A stretch of DNA of 60,757 nt from Paenibacillus sp. (lineage in GTDB: Bacteria > Bacillota > Bacilli > Paenibacillales > Paenibacillaceae), in NCBI GenBank assembly GCA_023512345.1, contig JAILZT010000031.1:1-60757 (forward strand). The letters run 5' to 3'. This document shows positions 34,380 to 43,307 of this stretch, piece after piece. The notes under the pieces are model-generated. The model ran no database searches. It was not told the DNA's origin and saw only the letters and a list, made by a program, of their open reading frames with translations. The position numbers and the translations under genes were made by a program. How positions within the stretch are numbered: position 1 is the stretch's first letter; the number at the start of each line of letters is the position of its first letter.

Positions 34380-36449
34380 ATGGTGCAAAGTTTATGGGAT
34401 TCGTCTATGGGAGCAAAAGCTAATACAGGACTGGAAGCCTTAGTATACCGTTCCAACCTGCTTGGTGAAGACCGCAGAGTCTGCAATTGGGGTGGGGGTA
34501 ATACCTCCAGCAAAACGATTGAAGTGGATTTTCGGGGACGTGAAGTTGAGGTTATGTGGGTAAAGGGAAGTGGTTCCGACCTGGCAACTATGAAGGCGGG
34601 TAACTTTACTGGACTGCGGCTGCAGGATATTGGCCCTTTGTTCGAGCGCGACGAAATGCCGGATGAGGAGATGGTGGCTTACTTGGCGAACTGTATGATT
34701 GATGCCAAACATCCACGTGCTTCAATAGAGACACTGCTTCACGCTTTTCTCCCATTCAAGCATGTAGATCACACTCATCCCGATGCGATTATCAGCTTAT
34801 GTTGTGCTCATAATGGAAAGGATATCGCCCGTGAAATCTATGGTGACCGGTTTGTATGGGTGCCATACATCCGTCCAGGCTTCACGCTATCAAAGATGAT
34901 CGCGGAAGGTGTACTGGCTAATCCCAATGCAGAACTGGTTCTGATGGAAAAGCACGGATTGGTAACTTGGGGAGAAACCCCGGAAGAATGTTATGCTCAG
35001 ACGATCTCTATTATTAACGAAGCAGAGAGCTATATTGAGCGTAAAGTGGAAGAAAATAGTCTGTTCGGAGGACTCCAAAACCAACCGTTAGCAGAGGAAC
35101 AACGTAAAGCCATTGCGGCAGCCGTTATGCCGTTGATTCGCGGGGCGGTTAGCGATGATCGTAAAATGATTCTAACCTTTGACGACTCGGATGATGTACT
35201 AAAGTTTGTGGGTGGAGCGGATTCACCGGAGTTGTCTAGAGTGGGTGCAGCTTGTCCGGATCATCTGGTGCACACAAAGGTTGTTCCGCTCTTTATTCAA
35301 TGGACACCGGATATGAATGATGTTGAGGGTCTGAAGGCTATGTTGACCGAGGGAATCTCGACTTACAAGGAGCAGTACAAAGCCTACTTCGAACGTAATA
35401 TGCATGAGGGGGATGTCATGTTCGAATCCGCACCTCGTGTTCTACTAATTCCAGGAGTCGGCATGATAAACACAGGGAAAAGCTGGGTCAACTCCAAGTT
35501 GAGTGGAGCATTATATCATCGGGCAATCGCGGTCATGCGCGGAGCAACAGCACTTGGGGATTTCGTTTCCCTTAGCGAGAATGAGTCGTACAATGTGGAA
35601 TATTGGCCGCTGGAGCTGTATAAGCTGTCGCTGGCCCCGGCGGAAGCCGAATTTTCACGTAAGGTAGCTTTCATTACGGGTGGAGCAGGCGGCATCGGCA
35701 GTGAAACTGCGCGTCGTTTGGTATCAGAGGGAGCACATGTCGTATTGGCGGATCTCAACTTGGAAGGTGCACAGAAAGTGGCCGAAGAGATTAACGCTAA
35801 ATATGGTGAGAATCGAGCCTTTGCCGTCAAAATGGATGTGACTCAGGAAGATCAGGTTTCTGTTGCCTATGCGGAGACAGCCCGATTCTATGGAGGGGTG
35901 GATATTATCGTCAATAATGCCGGGTTAGCCACCTCTAGTCCTTTTGCAGAGACATCACTGAAGGAATGGAATTTGAATATCTCTGTGCTCGGAACGGGAT
36001 ATTTCCTTGTTGCTCGAGAAGCCTTTAAGCTCATGAAGGAGCAGAACATCGGTGGCAGCATGGTATTTATTGGCTCTAAAAACTCTATCTATGCCGGTAA
36101 AAGTGCTTCTGCCTATAGTTCGGCCAAGGCGCTCGAAGCACATCTCGCCCGCTGTATTGCGGCTGAAGGCGGAGAGTTCGGTATTCGGGCCAATACGATT
36201 TTGCCCGATGCCATTCTTCAAGGCTCTGCGATCTGGAATTCGGGCTGGCGGAATGAGCGGGCAGCGGCATATGGCATCGAACCTGACCAGCTTGAAGAGT
36301 ATTACCGGAAGCGGACGACACTGTTAGTGAATATATATCCAAGTGATATTGCGGAAGGGGTAGCTTTTTTCGCTTCTTCTAAATCAGAGAAAACTACGGG
36401 CTGCATGCTGACCATAGATGGAGGCGTTCCAGCAGCTTTTACTAGATAG
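34380..36449 (+). CDS. rhaEW: Bifunctional rhamnulose-1-phosphate aldolase / lactaldehyde dehydrogenase
   Basis: A 689-residue fusion. The N-terminal ~420 residues form a class II aldolase (zinc ligands in HVDHTHPDAI, then MEKHGLVTWG) that splits L-rhamnulose 1-phosphate into dihydroxyacetone phosphate and L-lactaldehyde. The C-terminal ~260 residues are a short-chain dehydrogenase with NAD-binding TGGAGGIGSETA, NNAG and the catalytic YSSAK, which oxidises lactaldehyde to L-lactate. The layout matches RhaEW (YuxG) of Bacillus. CGGAGG lies before the ATG. It is the first gene of a six-gene operon and is followed after 29 bp by a DeoR regulator. Confidence 0.95.
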   Translation: MVQSLWDSSMGAKANTGLEALVYRSNLLGEDRRVCNWGGGNTSSKTIEVDFRGREVEVMWVKGSGSDLATMKAGNFTGLRLQDIGPLFERDEMPDEEMVAYLANCMIDAKHPRASIETLLHAFLPFKHVDHTHPDAIISLCCAHNGKDIAREIYGDRFVWVPYIRPGFTLSKMIAEGVLANPNAELVLMEKHGLVTWGETPEECYAQTISIINEAESYIERKVEENSLFGGLQNQPLAEEQRKAIAAAVMPLIRGAVSDDRKMILTFDDSDDVLKFVGGADSPELSRVGAACPDHLVHTKVVPLFIQWTPDMNDVEGLKAMLTEGISTYKEQYKAYFERNMHEGDVMFESAPRVLLIPGVGMINTGKSWVNSKLSGALYHRAIAVMRGATALGDFVSLSENESYNVEYWPLELYKLSLAPAEAEFSRKVAFITGGAGGIGSETARRLVSEGAHVVLADLNLEGAQKVAEEINAKYGENRAFAVKMDVTQEDQVSVAYAETARFYGGVDIIVNNAGLATSSPFAETSLKEWNLNISVLGTGYFLVAREAFKLMKEQNIGGSMVFIGSKNSIYAGKSASAYSSAKALEAHLARCIAAEGGEFGIRANTILPDAILQGSAIWNSGWRNERAAAYGIEPDQLEEYYRKRTTLLVNIYPSDIAEGVAFFASSKSEKTTGCMLTIDGGVPAAFTR

Positions 36450-36478
36450 CCTAAAGAGATGAGTAACGGAGGGAAACT

Positions 36479-37237
36479 ATGCTGATTGCAGATAGATATG
36501 AACGAATTGTGGAGCTGGTGAATGAACGGGGCAGTATTCGGGTCTCGGAGCTGAGTGGGCTGTGTGAAGTCACAGAGGAAACCATTCGCAGGGATTTGGA
36601 CCGACTGGAGAAAGCAGGGCGTCTGCTTCGCTCACACGGTGGAGCAGTCAGTTTGCGCGAACGTCAACCAGAGACACCTTATGCGGAGCGCGAAGTGATG
36701 AATTCAGCGGAGAAACAGCGAATTGCCCGAGAAGCCGTCATGATGATTAAACCTGGTGACCGGATCTTACTAGATGCAAGTACAACAGCCTGGTATATAG
36801 CCTCCCATCTGCCTAATATGCCGCTTACCGTGCTTACCAATTCAATGAAGGTAGCTTCAGAGCTAAGTAACAAGGAGCGAATTGAAGTGATTTCCACGGG
36901 AGGGCAGCTAAGCCGGAGATCTATGTCATTCGTAGGCCATCTCGCGGAACGTTCACTGGATCTTTATCACGTTGATAAGTTGTTTCTATCCTGCAAGGGA
37001 TTTCATCTGGAACACGGGATAAGTGAATCTAATGAGCTTCAGGCCATGGTTAAGCGAAAAATGATCAGCATCGCAAAACAGGTGATTCTAATTGCGGATT
37101 CGAGCAAGTTCGGTCTTCAAGCCTTTACTCATGTGGCTAGGATCGGGGAACTGAATGAAATCATCACCGATTACACACCAAGTATAGAACAGCTTGAACA
37201 GCTCCGAGGGTTAAATATTGCGATTACAACGGTCTAA
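36479..37237 (+). CDS. rhaR: DeoR/GlpR-family regulator of rhamnose operon
   Basis: A 252-residue repressor. N-terminal winged helix-turn-helix (RYERIVELVNERGSIRVSELSGLCEVTEETIRRDLDRLE) and a C-terminal sugar-phosphate sensing domain (ISTGGQLSRRSMSFVG, LIADSSKFG). Proteins of this type sense a phosphorylated sugar; here rhamnulose 1-phosphate is the natural candidate. The position after rhaEW is the same as that of RhaR (YulB) in Bacillus subtilis. CGGAGGGA precedes the ATG. The operator is probably in the A/C-rich leader ahead of rhaEW. Confidence 0.88.
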   Translation: MLIADRYERIVELVNERGSIRVSELSGLCEVTEETIRRDLDRLEKAGRLLRSHGGAVSLRERQPETPYAEREVMNSAEKQRIAREAVMMIKPGDRILLDASTTAWYIASHLPNMPLTVLTNSMKVASELSNKERIEVISTGGQLSRRSMSFVGHLAERSLDLYHVDKLFLSCKGFHLEHGISESNELQAMVKRKMISIAKQVILIADSSKFGLQAFTHVARIGELNEIITDYTPSIEQLEQLRGLNIAITTV

Positions 37238-37271
37238 TACATGATAAATAATCCTTGTTGGAGGTGATAAC

Positions 37272-38000
37272 ATGAGGGTATCGATGTTTATTACTTGCGT
37301 CAGTGATGCGGTGTACCCCCAGGTTGGGGAGGCAATGGTCCGACTATTAGCCAGATATGGAATCCAACTGGATTTCCCGATGGTCCAGACCTGCTGTGGG
37401 CAGCCCGCCTTCAATTCCGGTTACTGGGACGAAGCACGCCAAGCTGCCCTAACGATTTTGCAGGCGTTTGAGGATAGTGATTTTGTCATTGCTCCGTCGG
37501 GTTCCTGTACCGGCATGCTTCATCATTATCCCAAATTGTTTCAGGATGACCCTGTGAATCTAGCCAAAGCGCAGGATCTGCAGCATAAATGCTATGAGTT
37601 CAGCCAGTTTATGGTTCAGGTGCTTGGCATCACGGATCTGGGAGCTGTATTTCCGCATAAAGTTACTTACCATCCTTCCTGTCATGGTACAAGGATTTTA
37701 GGAATTCGCAACGAACCCATGCTGCTGATGCAAAAGATCAAGGATATGGAGCTGGTGTCCCTTCCATTTGCAGAGGATTGCTGCGGGTTTGGCGGAACAT
37801 TCGCTATTAAAATGGCGGATATTTCAGGAGCCATGGTAAATGAGAAATCTGACCACGTGGTGGAGACAGAAGCTGAAATCCTTACAGGTCTGGATATGGG
37901 TTGTCTAATGAATATTGCCGGAAATCTGCGTTATCGTCAGCAGCCCGTTCGGGTGATGCATTTAGCTGAGCTGCTATATGAAGGGGTGAGCGGAAGATGA
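37272..38000 (+). CDS. lutA: L-lactate oxidation complex subunit LutA
   Basis: A 242-residue iron-sulfur protein with two cysteine-rich CCG domains (TCCGQPAFNSG near residue 37 and DCCGFGGTFAIKM near 165), the same length as Bacillus LutA. LutABC oxidises L-lactate to pyruvate. In this operon the lactate would come from the dehydrogenase half of RhaEW. TTGGAGGTG precedes the ATG. Its stop overlaps the lutB start (ATGA). Confidence 0.93.
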   Translation: MRVSMFITCVSDAVYPQVGEAMVRLLARYGIQLDFPMVQTCCGQPAFNSGYWDEARQAALTILQAFEDSDFVIAPSGSCTGMLHHYPKLFQDDPVNLAKAQDLQHKCYEFSQFMVQVLGITDLGAVFPHKVTYHPSCHGTRILGIRNEPMLLMQKIKDMELVSLPFAEDCCGFGGTFAIKMADISGAMVNEKSDHVVETEAEILTGLDMGCLMNIAGNLRYRQQPVRVMHLAELLYEGVSGR

Positions 38001-39514
38001 TTCAAGGAAAACCATCTACCGTGAAAAAACGTGCTGATTTAGCGCTGAATAATGATTTTCTGCGTAAAGCTGTCCGTTTCACCACTGAACGTCTACGGGA
38101 TGGGAAGCAAAAAGCAGCGGATGATCATGGAAACTGGGAGGAATGGAGGGAGCGCGGACGCCAAATTCGCCTGCACACTATCGCCCATCTTGATTACTAT
38201 TTGAATTTATTTGCTGACAATGCAAGAGCGAAAGGGACACATATCCATTTTGCGGCAACGGGCGATGAAGCCGTAAAGATCGCTTTAGAGATTGCAGAAC
38301 GGAAACAGGCAGCCTCCGTCGTCAAGTCAAAGTCGATGGTTACTGAGGAGCTGCATTTGAATGCTGCGCTGGAATCTATAGGTGTGGAGGCGGTGGAAAC
38401 GGACTTGGGTGAGTACATCATCCAGTTGGCTGGTGAGACTCCGTCACATATTATTATTCCAGCTATTCATAAAAACCGTTATCAAATTGCCGAACTCCTG
38501 TCTAAGGAAGCGGGTGAGGAACTATTACCTGAAACCACTATATTAGCCGGATTTGTGCGGCGAAAGCTGCGGGAGAAATTTCTAGACGCGGACATCGGGA
38601 TGACGGGTTGTAACTTCGCAATTGCCGAGACTGGATCCATGGTTTTGTTCGAGAATGAAGGCAACGCACGTATGGTTACGACACTACCCAAAACGCAAAT
38701 TACGTTAATGGGAATGGAGCGGATTATTCCTTCTTGGAGTGATCTGGAGGTTATGGCGACTTTACTCCCTCGATCCGCTACGGGTCAAAAACTGACCGTA
38801 TATATGTCGGGAATTACAGGCCCCCGCAGGAAGGATGATGGGGATGGTCCGGATGAACAGCACATCATTATTCTGGATAATGGCCGCTCTGAACAGCTTG
38901 GCGATCCCGAGTTCCAAGAGCTGTTGAACTGCATCCGTTGTGGTGCCTGTCTAAACGCATGTCCAGTATACCGCCATATTGGGGGGCATGCTTATGGGGG
39001 AACCTATAGTGGGCCTATCGGAGCCGTTCTTACACCTGCATTGAACAAGAATGTAGATCAGTGGGATGACATCGCTTCAGCCTCCAGCTTGTGCGGAGCC
39101 TGTTACGAAGCTTGTCCTGTAAAAATTCCGCTTCATGAAATGTTGATCTATCTTCGTAGACGCAAGGTTGAACGAGGATATGGTGATAAGGCAGAAGCGG
39201 CTGGTATGAAGGGTTTCGCGGCTATAATGGCTAAATCCAGCCGGTTCAGCCGGTTGATGAAGATCGGCAGAGTAGGGCAGAAGCTGCTGGTTCGTGATGG
39301 CGGAATTCCGTCCAAGCTGGGCCCGCTCAAGGGATGGAACAGCTACCGAATTGCGCCTAAGTTAGCGGATCAATCCTTTCGCGAGAGCTGGAAGGAACTT
39401 CAGCAGGAATTGAGTAAAGAGACTAAGGCAATGGAACCGGCTATACGGGAGCGTATGGAGGCTGAATTGCTTAAGCGGAAAGCGGTAGAACTGGGAGGGC
39501 TGGGACATGAGTGA
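37997..39514 (+). CDS. lutB: L-lactate oxidation complex subunit LutB
   Basis: A 505-residue iron-sulfur protein. The N-terminal LUD domain (VVKSKSMVTEELHLNAALE, GMTGCNFAIAETGSMVL) is followed by two [4Fe-4S] motifs, CIRCGACLNACPVYR near residue 315 and CGACYEACPVKIP near 365, and a basic C-terminal extension. It is the largest subunit of the lactate-oxidising complex. It overlaps lutA by 4 bp and lutC by 8 bp, showing tight translational coupling. Confidence 0.94.
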   Translation: MIQGKPSTVKKRADLALNNDFLRKAVRFTTERLRDGKQKAADDHGNWEEWRERGRQIRLHTIAHLDYYLNLFADNARAKGTHIHFAATGDEAVKIALEIAERKQAASVVKSKSMVTEELHLNAALESIGVEAVETDLGEYIIQLAGETPSHIIIPAIHKNRYQIAELLSKEAGEELLPETTILAGFVRRKLREKFLDADIGMTGCNFAIAETGSMVLFENEGNARMVTTLPKTQITLMGMERIIPSWSDLEVMATLLPRSATGQKLTVYMSGITGPRRKDDGDGPDEQHIIILDNGRSEQLGDPEFQELLNCIRCGACLNACPVYRHIGGHAYGGTYSGPIGAVLTPALNKNVDQWDDIASASSLCGACYEACPVKIPLHEMLIYLRRRKVERGYGDKAEAAGMKGFAAIMAKSSRFSRLMKIGRVGQKLLVRDGGIPSKLGPLKGWNSYRIAPKLADQSFRESWKELQQELSKETKAMEPAIRERMEAELLKRKAVELGGLGHE

Positions 39515-40235
39515 CGACACGTACAAGGAATGGTTGGACCGAATGGAACAGAGCTCTCGCAAGAAGCAGCAGGCGTTTATGGATGATATTGCACACCGCT
39601 TACAGCGGCCGAGAACTACAACAGCTCCTGCACATCCTTATCGAGGGGCTCCGAGTTACTGGCAGGAATTCAGCTGGAGTCCGGAGGAGCGTATTAACAG
39701 ATTTACCTCTAACTTTGAAAGCGCAGGCGGTCATGTAGTTTGCCTTGAAGACATGGCTGGGGTTAAAGCCTTCATAACAGAAAAGGTACAGGAAATGCAG
39801 GCCCGATATATTCTTCGGCAAAATGTTAGTGAACTCGCCGAATTGGAACTGGAAGAAGCACTGGGAGACTCCCATATATCTGTATGGAACACAGATCCGG
39901 GTGAAGCGTGGAAAGCGCGCGCGGCAGAGGCCGATATCGGAATAGTGGTCGCAGATTATGCTGTAGCCTATACCGGCTCCATAACCGTACTCTCTTCACC
40001 AGAGAAAGGCCGCTCGGTTAGTCTGCTACCTACGGCATGCATTGCGATCATTCCTCTGGATCGTCTCCGAACTCGTCTGGGTGAGGTGTTGGATGAATTT
40101 GATGAAGCGGATCAATCCTCACTGCCTGCCGGGATACATTTCATCTCCGGTCCCAGCCGATCTGCAGATATTGAGAATGATCTTACGATCGGTGTGCATG
40201 GACCGGGAATTGTATTTGCTCTTCTAGTTGGATAA
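39507..40235 (+). CDS. lutC: L-lactate oxidation complex subunit LutC
   Basis: A 242-residue LUD-domain protein (ADIGIVVADYAVAYTGSITVLS, LLPTACIAII, SRSADIENDLTIGVHGP), the third subunit of LutABC. The ending with the ADIE...GVHGP stretch is diagnostic of the family. GGAGGGCTGG before the ATG lies inside the end of lutB. The rhamnose isomerase gene follows after 50 bp. Confidence 0.93.
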   Translation: MSDDTYKEWLDRMEQSSRKKQQAFMDDIAHRLQRPRTTTAPAHPYRGAPSYWQEFSWSPEERINRFTSNFESAGGHVVCLEDMAGVKAFITEKVQEMQARYILRQNVSELAELELEEALGDSHISVWNTDPGEAWKARAAEADIGIVVADYAVAYTGSITVLSSPEKGRSVSLLPTACIAIIPLDRLRTRLGEVLDEFDEADQSSLPAGIHFISGPSRSADIENDLTIGVHGPGIVFALLVG

Positions 40236-40285
40236 CAGTAAGAAGCTAACAAGGCAGATTTAAATACTAGGCAGGAGGCCCCCAG

Positions 40286-41542
40286 ATGGAGCAAAGCTTA
40301 ATGAATAGCTACAATGAAGCTAAAAAACTTTATGAGAAGCATGGCATTGATGTGGAGAAAGTTATGGAGGCGCTTACTGAAATCAAGATCTCTCTGCATT
40401 GTTGGCAGGGTGACGATGTTCGAGGTTTCTTGAACAAGGACAAAGAACTTAGCGGGGGTATAGCGGTAACAGGCAGCTATCCGGGACGGGCAGGAAATCC
40501 TGTGGAGCTGCGGCGTGACTTAGAGCAGGCGCTGTCTCTCATCCCAGGCAAGCATAAAATCAATCTTCATGCGATTTACGCCGATACGGATGAGACGGTG
40601 GAGTTGGATAAGCTGGCACCTAGACATTTTGAGAAATGGGTGGAATGGGCAAAAGATCAGGGCTTGGGTCTGGATTTCAATCCTACCTGCTTCTCTCATG
40701 AGAAAGCGAAGGACGGTTTTACACTGAGTCACTCCGACCCGGAAATTCGAGGATTTTGGATAGCTCACTGCAAGGCTTCACGTATAATTTCGGAGTCCTT
40801 CGGTCAAGCGTTAGGTCAGCCCAGCGTAAACAATTTTTGGATACCGGATGGTTACAAAGATACGCCTATTGACCGTTTATCCCCCCGTGTAAGGCTTAAA
40901 GAATCGTTAGATGAGATTTTCAGTGAAGAAATTAGCGAGCGATATTCCATAGATGCTGTAGAGAGTAAGTTGTTTGGCATTGGTTCGGAAAGTTATGTCG
41001 TGGGTTCACATGAATTTTACATGGGTTATGCTCTATCCAGAGGGAAAACCATCTGCTTCGACGCCGGACATTTCCATCCTACCGAGACGATCTCGAATAA
41101 GCTGTCTTCTTGGTTATTGTTCGGGGAACGTCTGTTGCTGCATGTTAGTCGTCCAGTCCGCTGGGACAGTGATCATGTCGTCACCATGGATGACGAGCTG
41201 CTGGAGATTGCCCGGGAGCTGGTTCGGGGGAAATTATTGGACAGAACACATATTGGTCTGGACTTTTTTGATGGAAGCATCAATCATATCGCAGCTTGGG
41301 TCATAGGAACACGTAACACGCTTAAAGCGCTGCTTCGAGCCATGCTGGAACCGATAGAAACTCTGAAGCAGATCGAATTGGACGGAGATTATACTTCAAG
41401 ACTTGCACTGGTAGAGGAGTTCAAATCTTACCCGTTTGGAGCGGTATGGGACTATTACTGCGCAAAGAGCGGTGTTCCTGTTAGGGAAGACTGGCTAGCC
41501 CATGTGAAGCAATATGAGGTGGAAGTTTTGTCCAAAAGATAA
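40286..41542 (+). CDS. rhaA: L-rhamnose isomerase
   Basis: A 418-residue enzyme converting L-rhamnose to L-rhamnulose, the first catabolic step. Marks: ISLHCWQGDDVRGF near residue 35, the metal-binding region HAIYADTDE, LDFNPTCFSHEKAKDG, and CFDAGHFHPTETISNK. The length is as in the Bacillus enzyme. AGGAGG lies 7 bases before the ATG. It is the last gene of the operon, with a terminator 30 bp downstream. No rhamnulokinase or rhamnose mutarotase gene is adjacent. Confidence 0.95.
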   Translation: MEQSLMNSYNEAKKLYEKHGIDVEKVMEALTEIKISLHCWQGDDVRGFLNKDKELSGGIAVTGSYPGRAGNPVELRRDLEQALSLIPGKHKINLHAIYADTDETVELDKLAPRHFEKWVEWAKDQGLGLDFNPTCFSHEKAKDGFTLSHSDPEIRGFWIAHCKASRIISESFGQALGQPSVNNFWIPDGYKDTPIDRLSPRVRLKESLDEIFSEEISERYSIDAVESKLFGIGSESYVVGSHEFYMGYALSRGKTICFDAGHFHPTETISNKLSSWLLFGERLLLHVSRPVRWDSDHVVTMDDELLEIARELVRGKLLDRTHIGLDFFDGSINHIAAWVIGTRNTLKALLRAMLEPIETLKQIELDGDYTSRLALVEEFKSYPFGAVWDYYCAKSGVPVREDWLAHVKQYEVEVLSKR

Positions 41543-41568
41543 ATTATCATACCTATAATTGATCTTCA

Positions 41569-41597
41569 GGCAGCTTTCTACGGAAAGCTGTTTTTTT
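41569..41597 (+). terminator. Terminator of the rhamnose operon
   Basis: Stem CAGCTTTC / GGAAAGCTG with a short loop and TTTTTTT. It lies 27 bp after the rhaA stop. Confidence 0.88.
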
Positions 41598-41698
41598 GTA
41601 TGGCCCTGCTTTAAAAATAGACATAAGTAATCTATTATTAATCATATGTTCAGCGAACGATCTAACTTAATTCGTGTTACGAAAGGGAGTTACAAAGC

Positions 41699-42373
41699 GT
41701 GGATAAATCGATAACGACTCAGCAAAATATCCTGTCTGCTATGAATTTCAGACATGCCACTAAAGAATTTAACAGCAGTAAGAAAATCACAGATTCCGAC
41801 TTTCAGTTTATTCTAGAGACCGGACGTCTGTCTCCGAGCTCCTTCGGTTTTGAACCGTGGAAGTTTGTTGTTGTGCAAAACCAAGAGATCCGGGAGAAAC
41901 TGCGCCCTTATGCATCCGGAGCCCAAAAGCAGCTAGCTACAGCGAGTCACTTTGTACTTATTTTATCAAGGCTTCCCAAAGATATGGTCGCAGACTCTGA
42001 TTATATCAAGAACATGATGGAGAATGTTCAGGAGCTGCCTCCGGAAGTCGTGCTGGCTAAAGGTACAACGTATGATAAGTTTCTGAGAACCGGCTTTAGA
42101 TTGCAAGAGAATGAGCGGGTGATGTTTGAATGGAGCTGCCGGCAAACCTATTTGGCATTAGGGAATATGATGACCGCTGCTGCCCTAATAGGTATTGATT
42201 CCTGTCCAATGGAAGGGTTTGAGAGAGACAACATAGAAAAGGTTCTAATCGAAGAAGGAATAATGGACCCTGACCATTTCGGAATCTCCTGTATGGTAGC
42301 CTTTGGATATCGTCAGCATGAACCTGGTAAAAAAACACGGCAATCGGCGGACCAAGTTATTCAATGGGTGTGA
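41699..42373 (+). CDS. NAD(P)H nitroreductase (NfsB-like flavoprotein)
   Basis: A 224-residue FMN enzyme of the nitroreductase family. Marks: FRHATKEFNSSKKI near the start, TGRLSPSSFGFEPWKFVVVQN (FMN-binding), LGNMMTAAALIGIDSCPMEGF and the C-terminal VAFGYR. It would reduce nitroaromatics or quinones with NAD(P)H in the cytoplasm. The natural substrate is unknown. Start is GTG, with AAGGGAG 11 bases upstream. Confidence 0.9.
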   Translation: MDKSITTQQNILSAMNFRHATKEFNSSKKITDSDFQFILETGRLSPSSFGFEPWKFVVVQNQEIREKLRPYASGAQKQLATASHFVLILSRLPKDMVADSDYIKNMMENVQELPPEVVLAKGTTYDKFLRTGFRLQENERVMFEWSCRQTYLALGNMMTAAALIGIDSCPMEGFERDNIEKVLIEEGIMDPDHFGISCMVAFGYRQHEPGKKTRQSADQVIQWV

Positions 42374-42412
42374 GGATTCAGTGCTGTGATTTTAACGAGG
42401 GAAGTGGAGCTC

Positions 42413-42919
42413 TTGAAAAAGATACTTTGTAGCTGTGTTGTTATCTTATCTGTAGTAGGGTTTATAATTTATGGCTTTATCCGAGCTCCCAAGGTTATTC
42501 ATGTGAATCGACAGATTGAAGTTACTGCGTATAAAGTGGAGGATAGCAGCTTTTCTAAGAAGGTGACTATCTCTTTATCGGGTGTATTTGATGAAAAGTC
42601 CGATAGCTATCTCGGGAAGATAACGTTGAATGGCAAGGAATTCACGAACTGTAGTCTGAATCCTAAGGTTGCATTAATGAATTGTACTGAGGCTGAGGAT
42701 GAGCATCCTCCACGAGACTTACTGGGGATGGTTTACGCAAGCAATGATTTTAAAAAATGGAGTCTAAGAGTAGATTCGTCTTATAACTCAGGTAAAACTG
42801 AGAATGGCTTATATACCATTCTAAACCAAGGGTCTACCACTTCAGATAACATCATTCTTAGCCTGCCGGCCAGGGACAGAGACTCTTCACTGAAGGTTTA
42901 TGATCAATTAACTAAATAG
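42413..42919 (+). CDS. Hypothetical secreted or membrane-anchored protein
   Basis: The product has an N-terminal hydrophobic segment (KKILCSCVVILSVVGFIIYGFI) and about 135 residues outside, rich in beta-forming and polar residues with two cysteines (NCSLNPKVALMNC). I do not recognise a family. The frame is open from GTG 42386, but a TTG at 42413 gives a conventional MKKIL-type signal start; both are possible. It follows the nitroreductase by 39 bp and may be co-transcribed. Confidence 0.6.
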   Translation: MKKILCSCVVILSVVGFIIYGFIRAPKVIHVNRQIEVTAYKVEDSSFSKKVTISLSGVFDEKSDSYLGKITLNGKEFTNCSLNPKVALMNCTEAEDEHPPRDLLGMVYASNDFKKWSLRVDSSYNSGKTENGLYTILNQGSTTSDNIILSLPARDRDSSLKVYDQLTK

Positions 42920-43012
42920 AAACAGTCCCAAACACTATGTTTGTAAATCACTTCATCGGGTAACTATAACTAAGGAACAACAAAATGGATCCCGTATGAA
43001 GGAGGACTTAAC

Positions 43013-43195
43013 ATGTCAGATCAAATTCAAAATGAAGCAGATATCCGGAATAAAGAAAATAAAGATGGTGACTCATTAGCGGAAATCAAGAAAATGGAAA
43101 ACGGAGTAGACATTGAGCCGGAAGCCGATGAATGGATTGCCAAGCCTGCCCCAACCGCACATCCAGACCCTACACCCAATAATAAGAACCTATAA
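43013..43195 (+). CDS. Small acidic hypothetical protein
   Basis: A 60-residue protein behind a very strong ribosome binding site (GAAGGAGG 7 bases before the ATG) and in front of a terminator, so it is very probably translated. It is hydrophilic and acidic, with no membrane segment, and ends in a Pro-rich tail (KPAPTAHPDPTPNNKNL). Probably unstructured. I do not recognise a family. Confidence 0.7.
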   Translation: MSDQIQNEADIRNKENKDGDSLAEIKKMENGVDIEPEADEWIAKPAPTAHPDPTPNNKNL

Positions 43196-43206
43196 ATTTG
43201 CACAAC

Positions 43207-43240
43207 AGACAGGCTGTCCACTATAGGGCGGCCTGTTTCT
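43207..43240 (+). terminator. Terminator after the small acidic gene
   Basis: Arms ACAGGC and GCCTGT with extra pairs inside and a T-rich tail, 12 bp past the stop. Confidence 0.7.
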
Positions 43241-43307
43241 TACTTGTTGTCACCAGAATCCACTTCATGTAGAGTTAAAAGAAATGTCTGCATAGGAGAG
43301 TGGAATA

